Shown here piece after piece: positions 12,856 through 23,022 of a DNA stretch of 64,000 bases. The stretch is taken from the NCBI RefSeq assembly GCF_030269925.1, contig NC_085131.1, forward strand, positions 7,797,501-7,861,500, in the 5' to 3' direction. Source of the DNA: Bombyx mori. Its lineage: Eukaryota > Arthropoda > Insecta > Lepidoptera > Bombycidae. The notes beneath the pieces are model-generated. The model did no database searches. It was not told the origin of the DNA and saw nothing but the letters and a program-made list of their open reading frames with translations. The position numbers and the translations under genes were made by a program. Position 1 is the first letter of the stretch; every line of letters begins with the position of its first letter.

Positions 12856-15800
12856 CTATGTTTTAACAATACCCAAGCTATTTAAGTGTTTATAATGTTT
12901 GACAGCTCCTAAGCTCTTAGTAAGTAGGTCTGCAGGCATATCTGATGTGCACAAATAATTAACACAAACTATATCTCTTTGTATCAAGTCTCTACAATAG
13001 TGATACCTGACATCAATATGCTTAGTTCTATTATGATAAACTGGATTCAGTAATAATTTTTGTGCACTCATACTATCATTATAAATATCAATTCTGTGCA
13101 ATCTTTTTGTTATTTCATAATGCAAGTTTCTCAAATACACTGCTTCTTTGCAGGCTTCAGAAATTGACACATACTCAGCCTCTGTACTGGAAAGTGCAAT
13201 ACATTTTTGTTTACTACAACTCCAAGATATAACAGATCCCGATAACATGTAACAAAAACCTGAGTATGATTTTCTATCATTGATATCATTGCTCCAGTCA
13301 GCATCTACAAAACCTTTAATATTTATATTTTCTCCTTTATAATATTTTAAACCTAAATCTTTAGTTTTCTTTAAATATCTTAATATTCTTTTAGCATAAA
13401 GCCACTGCTCTTCAGTGTTACAATTATTAAATTGACTTAAATATGACACAGCAAAAGCTATATCTGGTCTAGTAAGAACAACCAAGTACATTAGACTCCC
13501 AATCAGTTGCTGATAGGGATTCTGATTTTTACAGTTATCAGCCTTTTTACTCTTTAAATTGGCCTCCATGGGTGTATTTATTGTTTTACAATCAGACATA
13601 TTGAATTTGGACAGCAATTTATCAATATACTTCTTCTGACTTAATGTAACAGTACAATTTTTCATGTCAAAAGTAACTGACATCCCCAAACATTCTTTTA
13701 CAGCACCCAAATCTTTTAACTCAAAGTTCTTACTTAACGTACTTTTAATATGACTCATTTCCCTATCATCATTTGAAAACACAAAGAAATCGTCCACATA
13801 CAATGTTACAATAGTTTTACTGTTACCAACATTTTTTATATATAAACATGGTTCTATTTTAGATTTAACATAACCATCAGCTAACATACAAGCATCAACC
13901 TTCATATACCATGCTCGTGAAGCCTGCTTGAGACCATATATAGCTTTGTTTAATTTAAGAACCTTTTTATCATCTTTACAGACATAGCCTGTAGGTTTTT
14001 GCATGTATATAGTCTCAGACAGATCTCCATTCAAGAAGGCAGTTTTTACATCAAGATGAATCACTTTCAGGTTCATCTGCACTGATAAAGCAAATAATAA
14101 TCTAAGTGTTGTATGCCGCACCACAGGAGAGAAAGTTTCACTGTAGTCCTCACCATATCTTTGTGAACAACCTTTAGCCACAAGTCTCGCTCGATATCGC
14201 ACATTATTTTCAGCATCGTATTTCTTTTTAAGAACCCACTTGCACTTTACAATGTTGCCACTTACAGGAACGTCAACAATATCCCATGCCTTGTTGTCTT
14301 CAAAACTTTTCAGTTCTTCTTTGATAGCCTGTTCCCAGTGCTCCTTTTCTGGTCCTTCCAGTGCCTCTTCTAATGTCAATTCATCTCTGACTGGATTGTT
14401 ACATTCTTCTGTACACATATATCCATATCTGTCAGGTTGCTTTCTGTGCCTTTTCGGTAATGTTCTCAGCAGGTCTTTTTCTAATTTCAAGGACTCCTCA
14501 TCCTCAGAAGATGGTACGTAGGTTTCATCCAAGTCAGTAGCATTTTCAGCTGAAGTAAATGAATCCTCCCTACTGGTGTCCGGTAAATCTCCCACTGAAG
14601 GTGACAATGATTTATTACTTAAATCATCTTCTTTTATTTCAATGATTTTCTGTTCATCTAAGTTATTTTCTTCTATAAATATAACATCTCGACTTGTTGT
14701 GATGCTCTGTGTTGCAGGATTGTATATACGGTATCCCTTAACATCTTCAGGATAGCCTATAAGTATGCATTGTTCAGACTTTTTGTCCCATTTCTGTCTT
14801 TTTTCTTTAGGAATGTGTTTCATAACAGTGCTTCCGAATATTCTTAAGTGACTCAGGTTTGGCTTAGTACCTGTCCATACCTCATATGGCGTGCGGTTGT
14901 TTAATCCAGTTTTCACAATTCTATTTTGTAAATAAACAGCTGTGTTAACAGCTTCTGCCCAGAAGTTCTTGCTAAGTTTAGCATCAAAGAGGAGACATTT
15001 GGCTTTTTCTACAATTGTTCGGTTCATCCTCTCACAGAGTCCATTTTGTTCTGGTGTATATGCATTAGTTTTTTGATGATTAATACCTGAATTCTTTAAA
15101 TAACTTTCAAATTTCTTATTACAAAATTCTGTGCCGTTATCACTTCTTAGAGTTTTGATTCTCTTTGACAATAAATTCTCAACTTTAGCTTTATAATCGA
15201 TGAAACTCTGCAAAGCCTCATCTTTACTTTTTAAAAAATAAACTTGTGTCATACGACTATAATCATCAACAAAAATAATGAAATACCTTGATCCACCAAG
15301 TGATATATTTTCCATTGGACCACAAATATCAGTATGTATTACACCTAACAACTCATTACTTCTATTTCCTTTATGAGCAAAAGGTAATCGGCTCTGTTTT
15401 CCTTCGCAGCATACAATGCAATTTGACTTGCTAATGTTTGCCGTCTCTGTAAGCTGAACTCCTTCCACAGCACCAGGCATTTTATTCATATTGAAGCTAT
15501 TCACATGTCCCAATCGACGATGCCAGACTATTGGAGACTCAATTGCTGCTGCCACCAAACTAGTAGAAGTATTCAATTTATAAACACCATTTATAAGTGA
15601 TGCAGTAGCCACCAAAGTGTGTTTTTTATTAAATATTTCGCACCCTTTGCCTGTGAAACGCACCTTATTGCCCTGTTTCACTAGTCGGCTCACTGACAAT
15701 AAATTTGTGGCCAACTGAGGTACACACAAAACTTTTTCTACTGCTATGTTGTAATCGTTTTCCGCGGTTGACGTAGTTACGTTTACGGTTCCACAACATT

Positions 15801-16785
15801 CTACGGAAACTGTACTTCGATTGGCAATCATTATCTCTTTGGTAAAACCAGAATAACAAACATCCTTTAGCCAACCCATGTTACACGTTAAATGTGAACT
15901 TGCACCTGAATCTACATACCAATCGTCCTTATCAAATGTTCCATTAAAGAATACAGCACTGAATGCATTAGTTGGTTTAGTTTTACTTTGTGAATCTTGC
16001 GAAATCTTCCAAGATTTTTGCATATTTGTATTTGTACACTGATTGCGATAGTGGCCATATTGTTTACAACCATAACATTTGACGTTTGGTTTATCCTTGA
16101 CAGATGGCGACACTTGTGTACTTTGATTTCCACCATCTTTACCGACCATAGATCGCATAGACTTCACCTTTTTTGAATGATGAATCGATTTATTCTTGAA
16201 ACTTGCAAACGCATTATTCACATCACTATCTTCCGGTTCCATGTCCATCAACTTCCCTTTAATGGCGTCCGTTGTAATAATCATGCCCGAATGTTCGATC
16301 GCCATTATCATAGGCATATACTTTTCAGATAATCCAGCCAACATGATAGAACCGATCCATTCGTCATTTATGTTAAAACCCGTACCTTGTAGCTTCTGAC
16401 CCGCTTCAACAATTTGCGTTACATACGACGTCATCGATGTGCAATTTTCTAATCTAATAGATATCAGATTCCTCAACAGGTTGATTTTTCTTGTGTATCC
16501 AGAGTCATCAAACAGCATCTTTAATTTGTCCCACAATTCTTTCGATGTATTGACGCTTTTTATGTGAACGTAAAGAGTCGGGTCGATGGTAAGGATCAGT
16601 TTTGCTTTTGTTTTAGCGTCATCTGCAGCTGCTGGGGGCTCACCGGGTTCTGGTTTAATGCACCCAACCATTCCTTCTAATACTAGAAAGTTCTCTGCCG
16701 CAAAACACCACTCACTAAAGTTCTCGCGTCCTCTTAGCTTAGGCACGCTAATTAAATAATTGGAGCTAGACGCCATGACTGCCAC
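12856..16785 (-). CDS. Copia gag-pol polyprotein (1309 aa, intact)
   Basis: A single frame encodes all retrotransposon functions, in the order gag, protease, integrase, reverse transcriptase, RNase H that defines Ty1/copia. Gag occupies roughly residues 1-235, with a CCHC zinc knuckle at 237-250 (CYGCKQYGHYRNQC). The aspartic protease site is DSGAS at 292-296. The GAG-pre-integrase motif WHRRLGHVN is at 421-429. The integrase triad is D486, D549, E585, with 35 residues between the last two. Reverse transcriptase carries YVDDF at 996-1000. RNase H shows DADW at 1161, SSTEAEY at 1199-1205 and D1237. There is no stop or frameshift, and the length is normal for copia. The first ATG at 16785 follows a leader of about 115 nt after the LTR; a second ATG lies three codons on. 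Gag and Pol share one frame, so Gag excess must come from splicing or processing. Confidence 0.95.
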   Translation of the reverse strand: MAVMASSSNYLISVPKLRGRENFSEWCFAAENFLVLEGMVGCIKPEPGEPPAAADDAKTKAKLILTIDPTLYVHIKSVNTSKELWDKLKMLFDDSGYTRKINLLRNLISIRLENCTSMTSYVTQIVEAGQKLQGTGFNINDEWIGSIMLAGLSEKYMPMIMAIEHSGMIITTDAIKGKLMDMEPEDSDVNNAFASFKNKSIHHSKKVKSMRSMVGKDGGNQSTQVSPSVKDKPNVKCYGCKQYGHYRNQCTNTNMQKSWKISQDSQSKTKPTNAFSAVFFNGTFDKDDWYVDSGASSHLTCNMGWLKDVCYSGFTKEIMIANRSTVSVECCGTVNVTTSTAENDYNIAVEKVLCVPQLATNLLSVSRLVKQGNKVRFTGKGCEIFNKKHTLVATASLINGVYKLNTSTSLVAAAIESPIVWHRRLGHVNSFNMNKMPGAVEGVQLTETANISKSNCIVCCEGKQSRLPFAHKGNRSNELLGVIHTDICGPMENISLGGSRYFIIFVDDYSRMTQVYFLKSKDEALQSFIDYKAKVENLLSKRIKTLRSDNGTEFCNKKFESYLKNSGINHQKTNAYTPEQNGLCERMNRTIVEKAKCLLFDAKLSKNFWAEAVNTAVYLQNRIVKTGLNNRTPYEVWTGTKPNLSHLRIFGSTVMKHIPKEKRQKWDKKSEQCILIGYPEDVKGYRIYNPATQSITTSRDVIFIEENNLDEQKIIEIKEDDLSNKSLSPSVGDLPDTSREDSFTSAENATDLDETYVPSSEDEESLKLEKDLLRTLPKRHRKQPDRYGYMCTEECNNPVRDELTLEEALEGPEKEHWEQAIKEELKSFEDNKAWDIVDVPVSGNIVKCKWVLKKKYDAENNVRYRARLVAKGCSQRYGEDYSETFSPVVRHTTLRLLFALSVQMNLKVIHLDVKTAFLNGDLSETIYMQKPTGYVCKDDKKVLKLNKAIYGLKQASRAWYMKVDACMLADGYVKSKIEPCLYIKNVGNSKTIVTLYVDDFFVFSNDDREMSHIKSTLSKNFELKDLGAVKECLGMSVTFDMKNCTVTLSQKKYIDKLLSKFNMSDCKTINTPMEANLKSKKADNCKNQNPYQQLIGSLMYLVVLTRPDIAFAVSYLSQFNNCNTEEQWLYAKRILRYLKKTKDLGLKYYKGENINIKGFVDADWSNDINDRKSYSGFCYMLSGSVISWSCSKQKCIALSSTEAEYVSISEACKEAVYLRNLHYEITKRLHRIDIYNDSMSAQKLLLNPVYHNRTKHIDVRYHYCRDLIQRDIVCVNYLCTSDMPADLLTKSLGAVKHYKHLNSLGIVKT

Positions 16786-16886
16786 TCACGCACGATTTTG
16801 ATATTTTAGAACACTGTTAGCAAAAATATTGTTCATCACACGGATAATTCTAACAATCAATTCACTAACTTTAATTCTTTATGAGT

Positions 16887-16900
16887 CTGGGCCCATAACC
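16887..16900 (-). other. Primer binding site, initiator tRNA-Met internal type
   Basis: The plus strand reads CTGGGCCCATAACC, which matches the anticodon-stem region of eukaryotic initiator tRNA-Met and abuts the 5' LTR. Drosophila copia primes from such a half-tRNA rather than from the tRNA 3' end. The fit is by inspection. Confidence 0.8.
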
Positions 16901-17046
16901 TAAAATAAAACAACGTGATTCAAACTGTGACGGGAAGCGAATGACCGAACTTTAATAAATCGAATGTAATGAAAACAGATTAGTTATTATAACTAAGTAT
17001 CAGGAGATGTCACTAGTAGCATCTGTATTTTGATATATTTACAACA
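16901..17046 (-). repeat. Copia 5' LTR
   Basis: 146 bp, identical by eye to 12657-12802. It contains the promoter for the minus-strand transcript; I could not fix a TATA box with certainty. Confidence 0.93.
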
Positions 17047-17448
17047 GCAGCCCACCTAGTGTTAAGTGTTTACTGGAACCCTAGACGTCTACAACGTAAA
17101 TGCGCCACACACCTTGAGATATGAGTTGTAAGATCTCAGTATAATTACAACGGGTGTCCCACCCTTCAAAACGAAACGCATTACTGCTTCACGGCCGAAA
17201 TAGGCAGGGTGGTGGTACCTACCCGTGTGGACTCATAAGAGATCTTACCACCAGTAATTATGCAAATTATAATTTTTCAGGTTAGATTTTTATTACACGA
17301 TGTTATTCCTTCACCGTGGAAGTCAATCGTGTACATTTGTTAAGTACGTTGTTCATTAGAAAAATTGGTACCCGCCTGCGGGATTCGAACACCGTTGCAT
17401 CGCTATATACGAATGCACCGGACGTCTTATCCTTTAGGCCACGACGAC
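17047..17448 (-). repeat. Bm1 SINE, body and head (split by copia insertion)
   Basis: It resumes at the duplicated GCAGC with CCACCTAGTGTTAAGTG and continues through the Bm1 body to the tRNA-like head (ATTCGAACACCG, CCTTTAGGCCACGACGAC). Together with 12615-12656 it makes one full-length Bm1 that predates the copia insertion. Confidence 0.92.
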
Positions 17449-19305
17449 TTCGAATTCGACTTTGATTGTAAATCCAAGGCAATACAAAACTAAACGTAAT
17501 ATAGCATCGGAGCTCATCGCTCCGATGTACCAAACAATGACATATGCCTTTTGCATTGACGGTTTGAAATACAATAGTGAAAGAGAGACTACGGTGTTTA
17601 CTTCAGATTGGTTGATCACAAAGCATTTTCTAAAAACAGACAAAAAGTTTAAATTATGAATCTCAGCCTTAACGTTTAAAACTTTCGAATCCTTGTAACA
17701 GCAACCTTAGAATTGTTAATGAAAGTCAAACTTGTATCCCGAATCGAAATTTGGAGTTGTTTTCTTTTCATTAGATTGGTATTGTGGAACTGTAGTTTAT
17801 ATATACATTTATGTCTTAGTATTAAATATAATTCAATTTCGATAAATGCTTTTGCTTCTCTAACTAAAGTTGAATGAATGAAAATATTTAATATTTCTGG
17901 ATGTTAAAATCGAATGGTTTGTCCCAGTCAAGATTTATGTTTATCATATATCAGTTTATTTAAACCCGTGCGAATAGATACTGCCGTCTCTATTTCTGTC
18001 GCGTAGTACTCATGGCCTCTGGCCTCGTGCCTCAAGGGTGTAATTAACATTGTGATGTTTTTTGAGTTTTAATCACCTAACAGTAAGGGAACTGTAAGGA
18101 TAAGTATCAATCAAGTGCAAAACAATTGCGGTACTCTATTCATTTTTTATTACTTTACCATGTGACAAAAATATTGTATAGTCTATTTTATTTTGTATTT
18201 CTAGTTTGCTGGAACAAAGTTCATGTCTCAGTTATGTTCGTATTTGGTACTGTTAAGGGGGGAGATGCCAAAAGATGCAATTCGTGGCACAGAAATATCA
18301 GGGACCGAAAATGAATGTTTAGCGTAGAGCAGCTGTTCCGTTTGGTGGCACATTTAGATAAGTAATGTTATGGACGATTCACCATATTAATTAGATTATG
18401 CCTTTTTTGTTAAAAATTATCATATTTTGTATATTAATTATATTCATTATCATTATCATATTAACATATTTGGAAGCAATTAAGAGCTTAGTAATAATAT
18501 AAGTAATCAGATGTTTAATTTAACTTGACAATACAATACGCAAGTAGGCGCAAAAATGACTGGTTGTCTTTTTGTGAAAACTTTTTAAAAAATGCAGAGA
18601 AGATTTCATGAAATAAAAGTTTTCACGAAGAAGACTTAAATTGAATTTAGCAATGGAATAGTTTTTCAAACATTGATAGCTTAAGCTTATTTTCTGTTAG
18701 ATTAGCCCAAAATAATAAAAATGAATATTACACGAATTTAGCACTTGATTTTTTGTTCTTTTTGCATGGCCTATATTGTTAATAAATTATATTTTATAGG
18801 GTATTTAGTTGAATTTAATAATAATAAATGCTGTTTAGTTATCTTCAAAGTGGAAAACAGTACTTCTAGGGGCACTGACGGACTACCTTAAAATATATCT
18901 TAAGAAAGTAATGTCCTAGTACTCAAAAATACTGTGGCGGGACATGAAGGGGGCTATAAAATAGGTGATAGAAAATAGAGATAAAATTCAAAGTTTTTTT
19001 TACCTGCGCAACGATGAACGGATTGAAACATAGTTGGTAAATTGAAGTCCCAGTTCAGAGGAGGGAGCAGTACTCTGTATCAGGGTTTTAGGGGGGCTAC
19101 TTGTGCTTTACAAATTTTGAAGCCACTACATTTCCACGAAGGTTACGGGTGTCTTACGTGGCGCATTGAAGTAATGATGTCAATTTCTGTTACTATGGCG
19201 CTGGAATATCTAATAGACTCTGAGAAAGATGAATCCAAGGATGCTGAGAATGATTCTATTTCTAAGACACCTAAAACATTAAAACATACATTAACAAACA
19301 CAACT
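17449..19305. other. AT-rich non-coding DNA
   Basis: A decayed plus-sense Bm1 patch is visible at about 17965-18075 (CCCGTGCGAATAGATACTGC, CTCAAGGGTG). Otherwise no recognisable gene; open frames at 17434-17659, 18126-18314 and 19042-19377 lack domains and splice context, and the last runs into the next Bm1. Confidence 0.45.
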
Positions 19306-19534
19306 ATACTGGTGGTTTCTACCACTTGGCGGACCTCTTGCGAGTCCGCGCTGCCTATTTCTGCCGTGAAGCAGTAATGCGTTTCGGTTTGAACGGTGGG
19401 GCAGCCGTTGTAACTATATTTGAGACCTTAGAACTTATATCTCAAGGTGGGTGGCGCATTTACGTTGTAGATGTCTATGGGCTCCAGTAATCATTTAACG
19501 CCAGGTGGGCTGTGAGCTCGTCTACCCATCTAAG
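19306..19534 (+). repeat. Bm1 SINE, 5'-truncated
   Basis: From TACTGGTGGTTTCTACCAC to CTCGTCTACCCATCTAAG. A small deletion sits around the GTCCGCG region and the A-rich tail is missing. Confidence 0.88.
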
Positions 19535-20514
19535 AATCGATTAGGCTTTTAGTAACAGAAATATACATAATTAATTACTTAGGGCACTGGTAACCTACAT
19601 GGCAGTCAACGTGTTAACATTATAGAGCCCAGACCTTATTATCATCTACAATTTCTATCCTTACAATTTTGTTTGTTTCTCTAAGAAAGTTCGCTTTAGA
19701 AACAAGTGCCGCGAACAATGATTTATGTTGTCCCACGTCCGAATATCGTTTCGTTGAGAAATTACAAAGTTTTCCGTGACAAAATTTCTAAAATTCTAAG
19801 GCGTTTCGCCTTTCCGCCTACCGTTGTGCCTTAAACATCGGAGGGTTAAACTTAGAGCCTTAAATATAAATTTTGCAAGTTCGCGTTCGGAGGAATGAAG
19901 TTGTCTACCGTGTTACAACGTTGCTCAACAAGTTAATGTTGCTCGAGAATTTTCAACTTTAGCCATGTTAATATAATGTCGTTTTCTTGTAATTCAAAAT
20001 TCTGAATATTTAGGTTAAATTTTCGACTAAAGTATGCTTTTATTGAAATTACTACAAAGTGATATAGAAATTCTGTTCGCTTTTTTTTTTATATAAAACA
20101 AATCCCATTTTAACCTTTGTATCTTAAATGACAGCTTGACTATTTTGTTCTGCGTAATTGTCTAATATCAAATGGACGAGATCAATAGAATCAAAAGTAT
20201 ATTATGATGTATCTCTAAATATCTAATACAAATAATGAAATAAAATGCTTTTTTTTTCATGTTATTTTGTTATAATATCTTGTACATTTGATAGCAGTTT
20301 GGAATCTATAACTGAGTGCCTAAAGTAAGTACGCCGATAGACCTATAAGACTTATCTAACCACGAAGTCATTTCAAAAAGGAATAGAAAAATATAATTAT
20401 CTATTCTTAATTTTAATAGGATTTTTGGATGGGTGGTGTGTTTTGGATGGGATTTATCTTATCGTGTTTGTGTGTAATCTGTTGTTGTATTACTTTTTTA
20501 TTGATAACTGCCTT
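19535..20514. other. AT-rich non-coding DNA
   Basis: No gene or known repeat seen. Homopolymer T and A runs are common. Confidence 0.45.
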
Positions 20515-20720
20515 TTTATTTGATGCTTAGTGTTTACCGGAGCCCATAGTCATCAACAACGTAAGTACCACCACCTGTCTTGATGTAGGAGTACCAATTC
20601 TCAGTTTTAGAGTAGGTATAATCTGCCCTACTTTACAAACTGAAATGCTTTGCTGCTTCATGGTAGAAATAGACAGTGTGGTGCATATACTCGTGTAGGC
20701 GCAGAAGATGCACTACCAAT
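20515..20720 (-). repeat. Decayed Bm1 SINE
   Basis: TTAGTGTTTACCGGAGCCCA, CAACAACGTAAGTACC and TGCTTCATGGTAGAAATAG keep Bm1 order in inverse orientation, with many differences and lost ends. Confidence 0.7.
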
Positions 20721-20848
20721 AGAAAAGACACCCTACTACTAGTAAAGACGACCTTCTACCAATACATATACATAAATAGACAGAATACAATTTCTCAACG
20801 TATAAATTCTTATTATGTACAATTTGAATGCTTGTGTTTTATTAAGCA

Positions 20849-21245
20849 CTAGACAATGACCGAGCTTTGCTCGGTATTTTTGTATTTTTTTTGATAAATT
20901 GTGTTTTTTAGAAATTATATTTAAATACAAATTACATATTGAAAAAATGATGAAATATTCCAAAATCGTATAGGCATTTTAAAGTGAACACATGAGTTAC
21001 AAAGACACAAATAATATAAATAAACAATTCACTTACTTGGTCTAACCTTAAACCAAACACTCATTGGCTTCGGGTGGCTTAACAACGCCATCTGCTGAAA
21101 TCGCTTTAGTGTTATTGTGTATTTAAAGCAGTTAGTTGCTCTCAATTATGAAAAATAGTATCGTAGCTAGATCGATTTATCGCCCCCGAACGCCCCTGTA
21201 TACTAAATTTTATAAAAATCGTTGGAGCCGTTTCCGAAATTCAGA
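20849..21245 (-). mobile_element. Non-autonomous Helitron, GGTCATNGTCTAG family, copy 1 of tandem pair
   Basis: On the minus strand the element ends GCTCGGTCATTGTCTAG before a T. It contains the block GGGGGCGATAAATCGATC and an end at ATCTGAATTTCGGAAACGGC. The next ~110 bp (to about 21355, including CAGGAATTGCTCGTTTAAAC) are shared with copy 2, so the true 5' end may lie further out. Compared with copy 2 it lacks about 110 internal bases. Confidence 0.75.
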
Positions 21246-21379
21246 TATATACAGGAATTGCTCGTTTAAACGTATAAGAGTCTTTACGAAATACACGTAT
21301 TCGAATATCCGACAACCGAATTTAAGAATGAATGAATTTAAAATTATACTATCATAAACAAAAAATAAACTTCAATACA

Positions 21380-21930
21380 GAGATTGAGAGACGCATACGA
21401 CTGGGTTGGTCGGCATTTGGGAAATTCCGTGCAATCCTCACCTCGCAAATTCCTCAATGCCTGAAGACAAAAGTCTTTAACCAGTGCATTCTCCCCGCTA
21501 TGACCTAGGGCGCGGAAACCTGGACACTGACGGCAGGGCTGGCCCATAAGTTAAGAGTCGCACAGCGGGCGATGGAGAGAGCTATGCTCGGTATGTCTCT
21601 AAGGTACAAAATCCGGAACGAAGAAATTCGACGGAGAACCAAAGTCGACGACATAGCTCTCAAAGTTAGTAGGCTGAAGTGGCAATGGGCCGGTCACATC
21701 TGTCGAGCCAGCGACGCCAGGTGGGGGAGGAAAGTCCTCGAATGGAGGCCACGGATAGGTACCAGGAGCGTGGGGCGTCCTCCAACCAGGTGGACTGACG
21801 ACTTAGTGCGCACGGCGGGAAGTCGTTGGATGCGGAAAGCGGAGGACCGCATTATGTGGAAGGCATTGGGGAAGGCCTATGTCCAGCAGTGGGCAGATAA
21901 AGGCTGACGATGATGATGATGATGATGATG
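21380..21930 (+). pseudogene. 3' end of RTE-like non-LTR retrotransposon (reverse transcriptase C-terminus)
   Basis: In one frame from 21380 the sequence encodes the C-terminal part of a LINE reverse transcriptase: EIERRIRLGWSAFGKFR, then CILPAMT-stop-GAETWTL (a TAG at 21506-21508 in place of the usual Tyr codon of this motif), then RLKWQWAGHICR, GRPPTRWTDD and KAYVQQWADKG with a normal stop at 21905-21907. It ends in a (GAT)n tail at 21909-21930, typical of RTE-clade LINEs. The element is 5'-truncated and dead. The clade is assigned from remembered family motifs, so the exact family is uncertain. It sits exactly between two copies of a Helitron block. Confidence 0.82.
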
Positions 21931-22416
21931 AATGACCGAGCCGACCGGTATTTTTTTATTTTTTTTGATAAATTATGTTTTTTAGAAATTATATTTAAAT
22001 ACAAATTACATATTGAAAAAATGATGAAATATTCCAAAATCGTATAGGCATTTTAAAGTAACACATGAGTTACAAAGACACAAATAATATAAATAAACAA
22101 TTCATTTTCTTGGTCTAACCTTTAACCAAACACTCATTGGCTTCGGGTGGCTTAACAACGCCATCTGCTGAAATCGCTTTAGTGTTATTGTGTATTTAAA
22201 GCAGTTAGTTGCTCTCAATTATGAAAAATAGTATTATTATTCGCCAATAGATGTCGGGAAGAGTCAAAAAGTTGATTATCGATAAAGTTGATTATTGAAA
22301 ACACAACCAAACAACATTTTCTGAAAATAAATCGTAGCTAGATCGATTTATCGCCCCCGAAATCCCCTGTATACTAAATTTTATAAAAATCGTTGGAGCC
22401 GTTTCCGAAATTCAGA
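21931..22416 (-). mobile_element. Non-autonomous Helitron, copy 2 of tandem pair
   Basis: The same element as 20849-21245 but with the internal segment retained (including GATTATCGATAAAGTTGA). It lacks the terminal ~7 bases including CTAG, because it begins at AATGACCGAG directly after the (GAT)n tail of the LINE fragment. The flank shared with copy 1 extends to about 22535. Confidence 0.75.
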
Positions 22417-23022
22417 TTATATATATACAGGAATTGCTCGTTTAAACGTATAAGATTCTTTACGAAATACACGCATTCGGATATCCGACAATCGGATTTA
22501 AAAATGAATGAATTTAAAATTATACTATCATAAATAAATAAAATACAGATGAAATTACAGAGCTTCTAGCGTGTGACGTCACTTAGGTTTAATGTCCGGG
22601 ACCACAGTCACGCACGAAGTCCAATCGACCGGAAATCTATGAATTTGCTCTATTGCCCTTTAACATGGGCCTTTGCCACGAATACATCATATTAAAAGTA
22701 CTATTTATGCGGTATACGATACACTTTTATTTGCATTTAGTACGTATGCGTATTTAAAGCAATGTAATTGAAGGAAATTAATGTGCTGATGTACTCATTT
22801 TTTCATCAATTCTAAAGACCTTTCACAGATTCTCTTTGATTGCGCCTATACGCATGAGATTACAGAAAAACAAAAGGCAAACTAAGTTTATATCGTTCTA
22901 TCAATAATAATAATAATAATAATACTACTGCTTTAGACATGATATTATTAATAATACTTTTCATTGAGTTTTGACACAGTCGGAAGAGAAATTCGCTGGA
23001 CACACATAGGTTCTTCTAGGTA
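22417..23022. other. Shared Helitron flank and non-coding DNA
   Basis: 22417-22535 repeats the flank of copy 1 (TACAGGAATTGCTCGTTTAA). The rest contains a short (AAT)n run near 22905 and nothing else recognised. Confidence 0.5.

Larger units (their letters stand above)
12657..17046 (-). mobile_element. Complete Ty1/copia LTR retrotransposon (4390 bp)
   Basis: An element on the minus strand with identical 146-bp LTRs, a 5-bp target duplication (GCAGC), an initiator-tRNA-Met-type primer site, a purine-rich tract before the 3' LTR, and one unbroken gag-pol frame. Identical LTRs and an intact frame indicate a recent insertion, possibly a still mobile copy. It landed inside a Bm1 SINE. Comparison with named Bombyx copia families would settle which lineage it belongs to. 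Confidence 0.95.

Noticed and set aside
14240..14521. Plus-strand frame inside the copia gag-pol
   Set aside because: It is a shadow frame opposite an intact, well-supported polyprotein on the minus strand.
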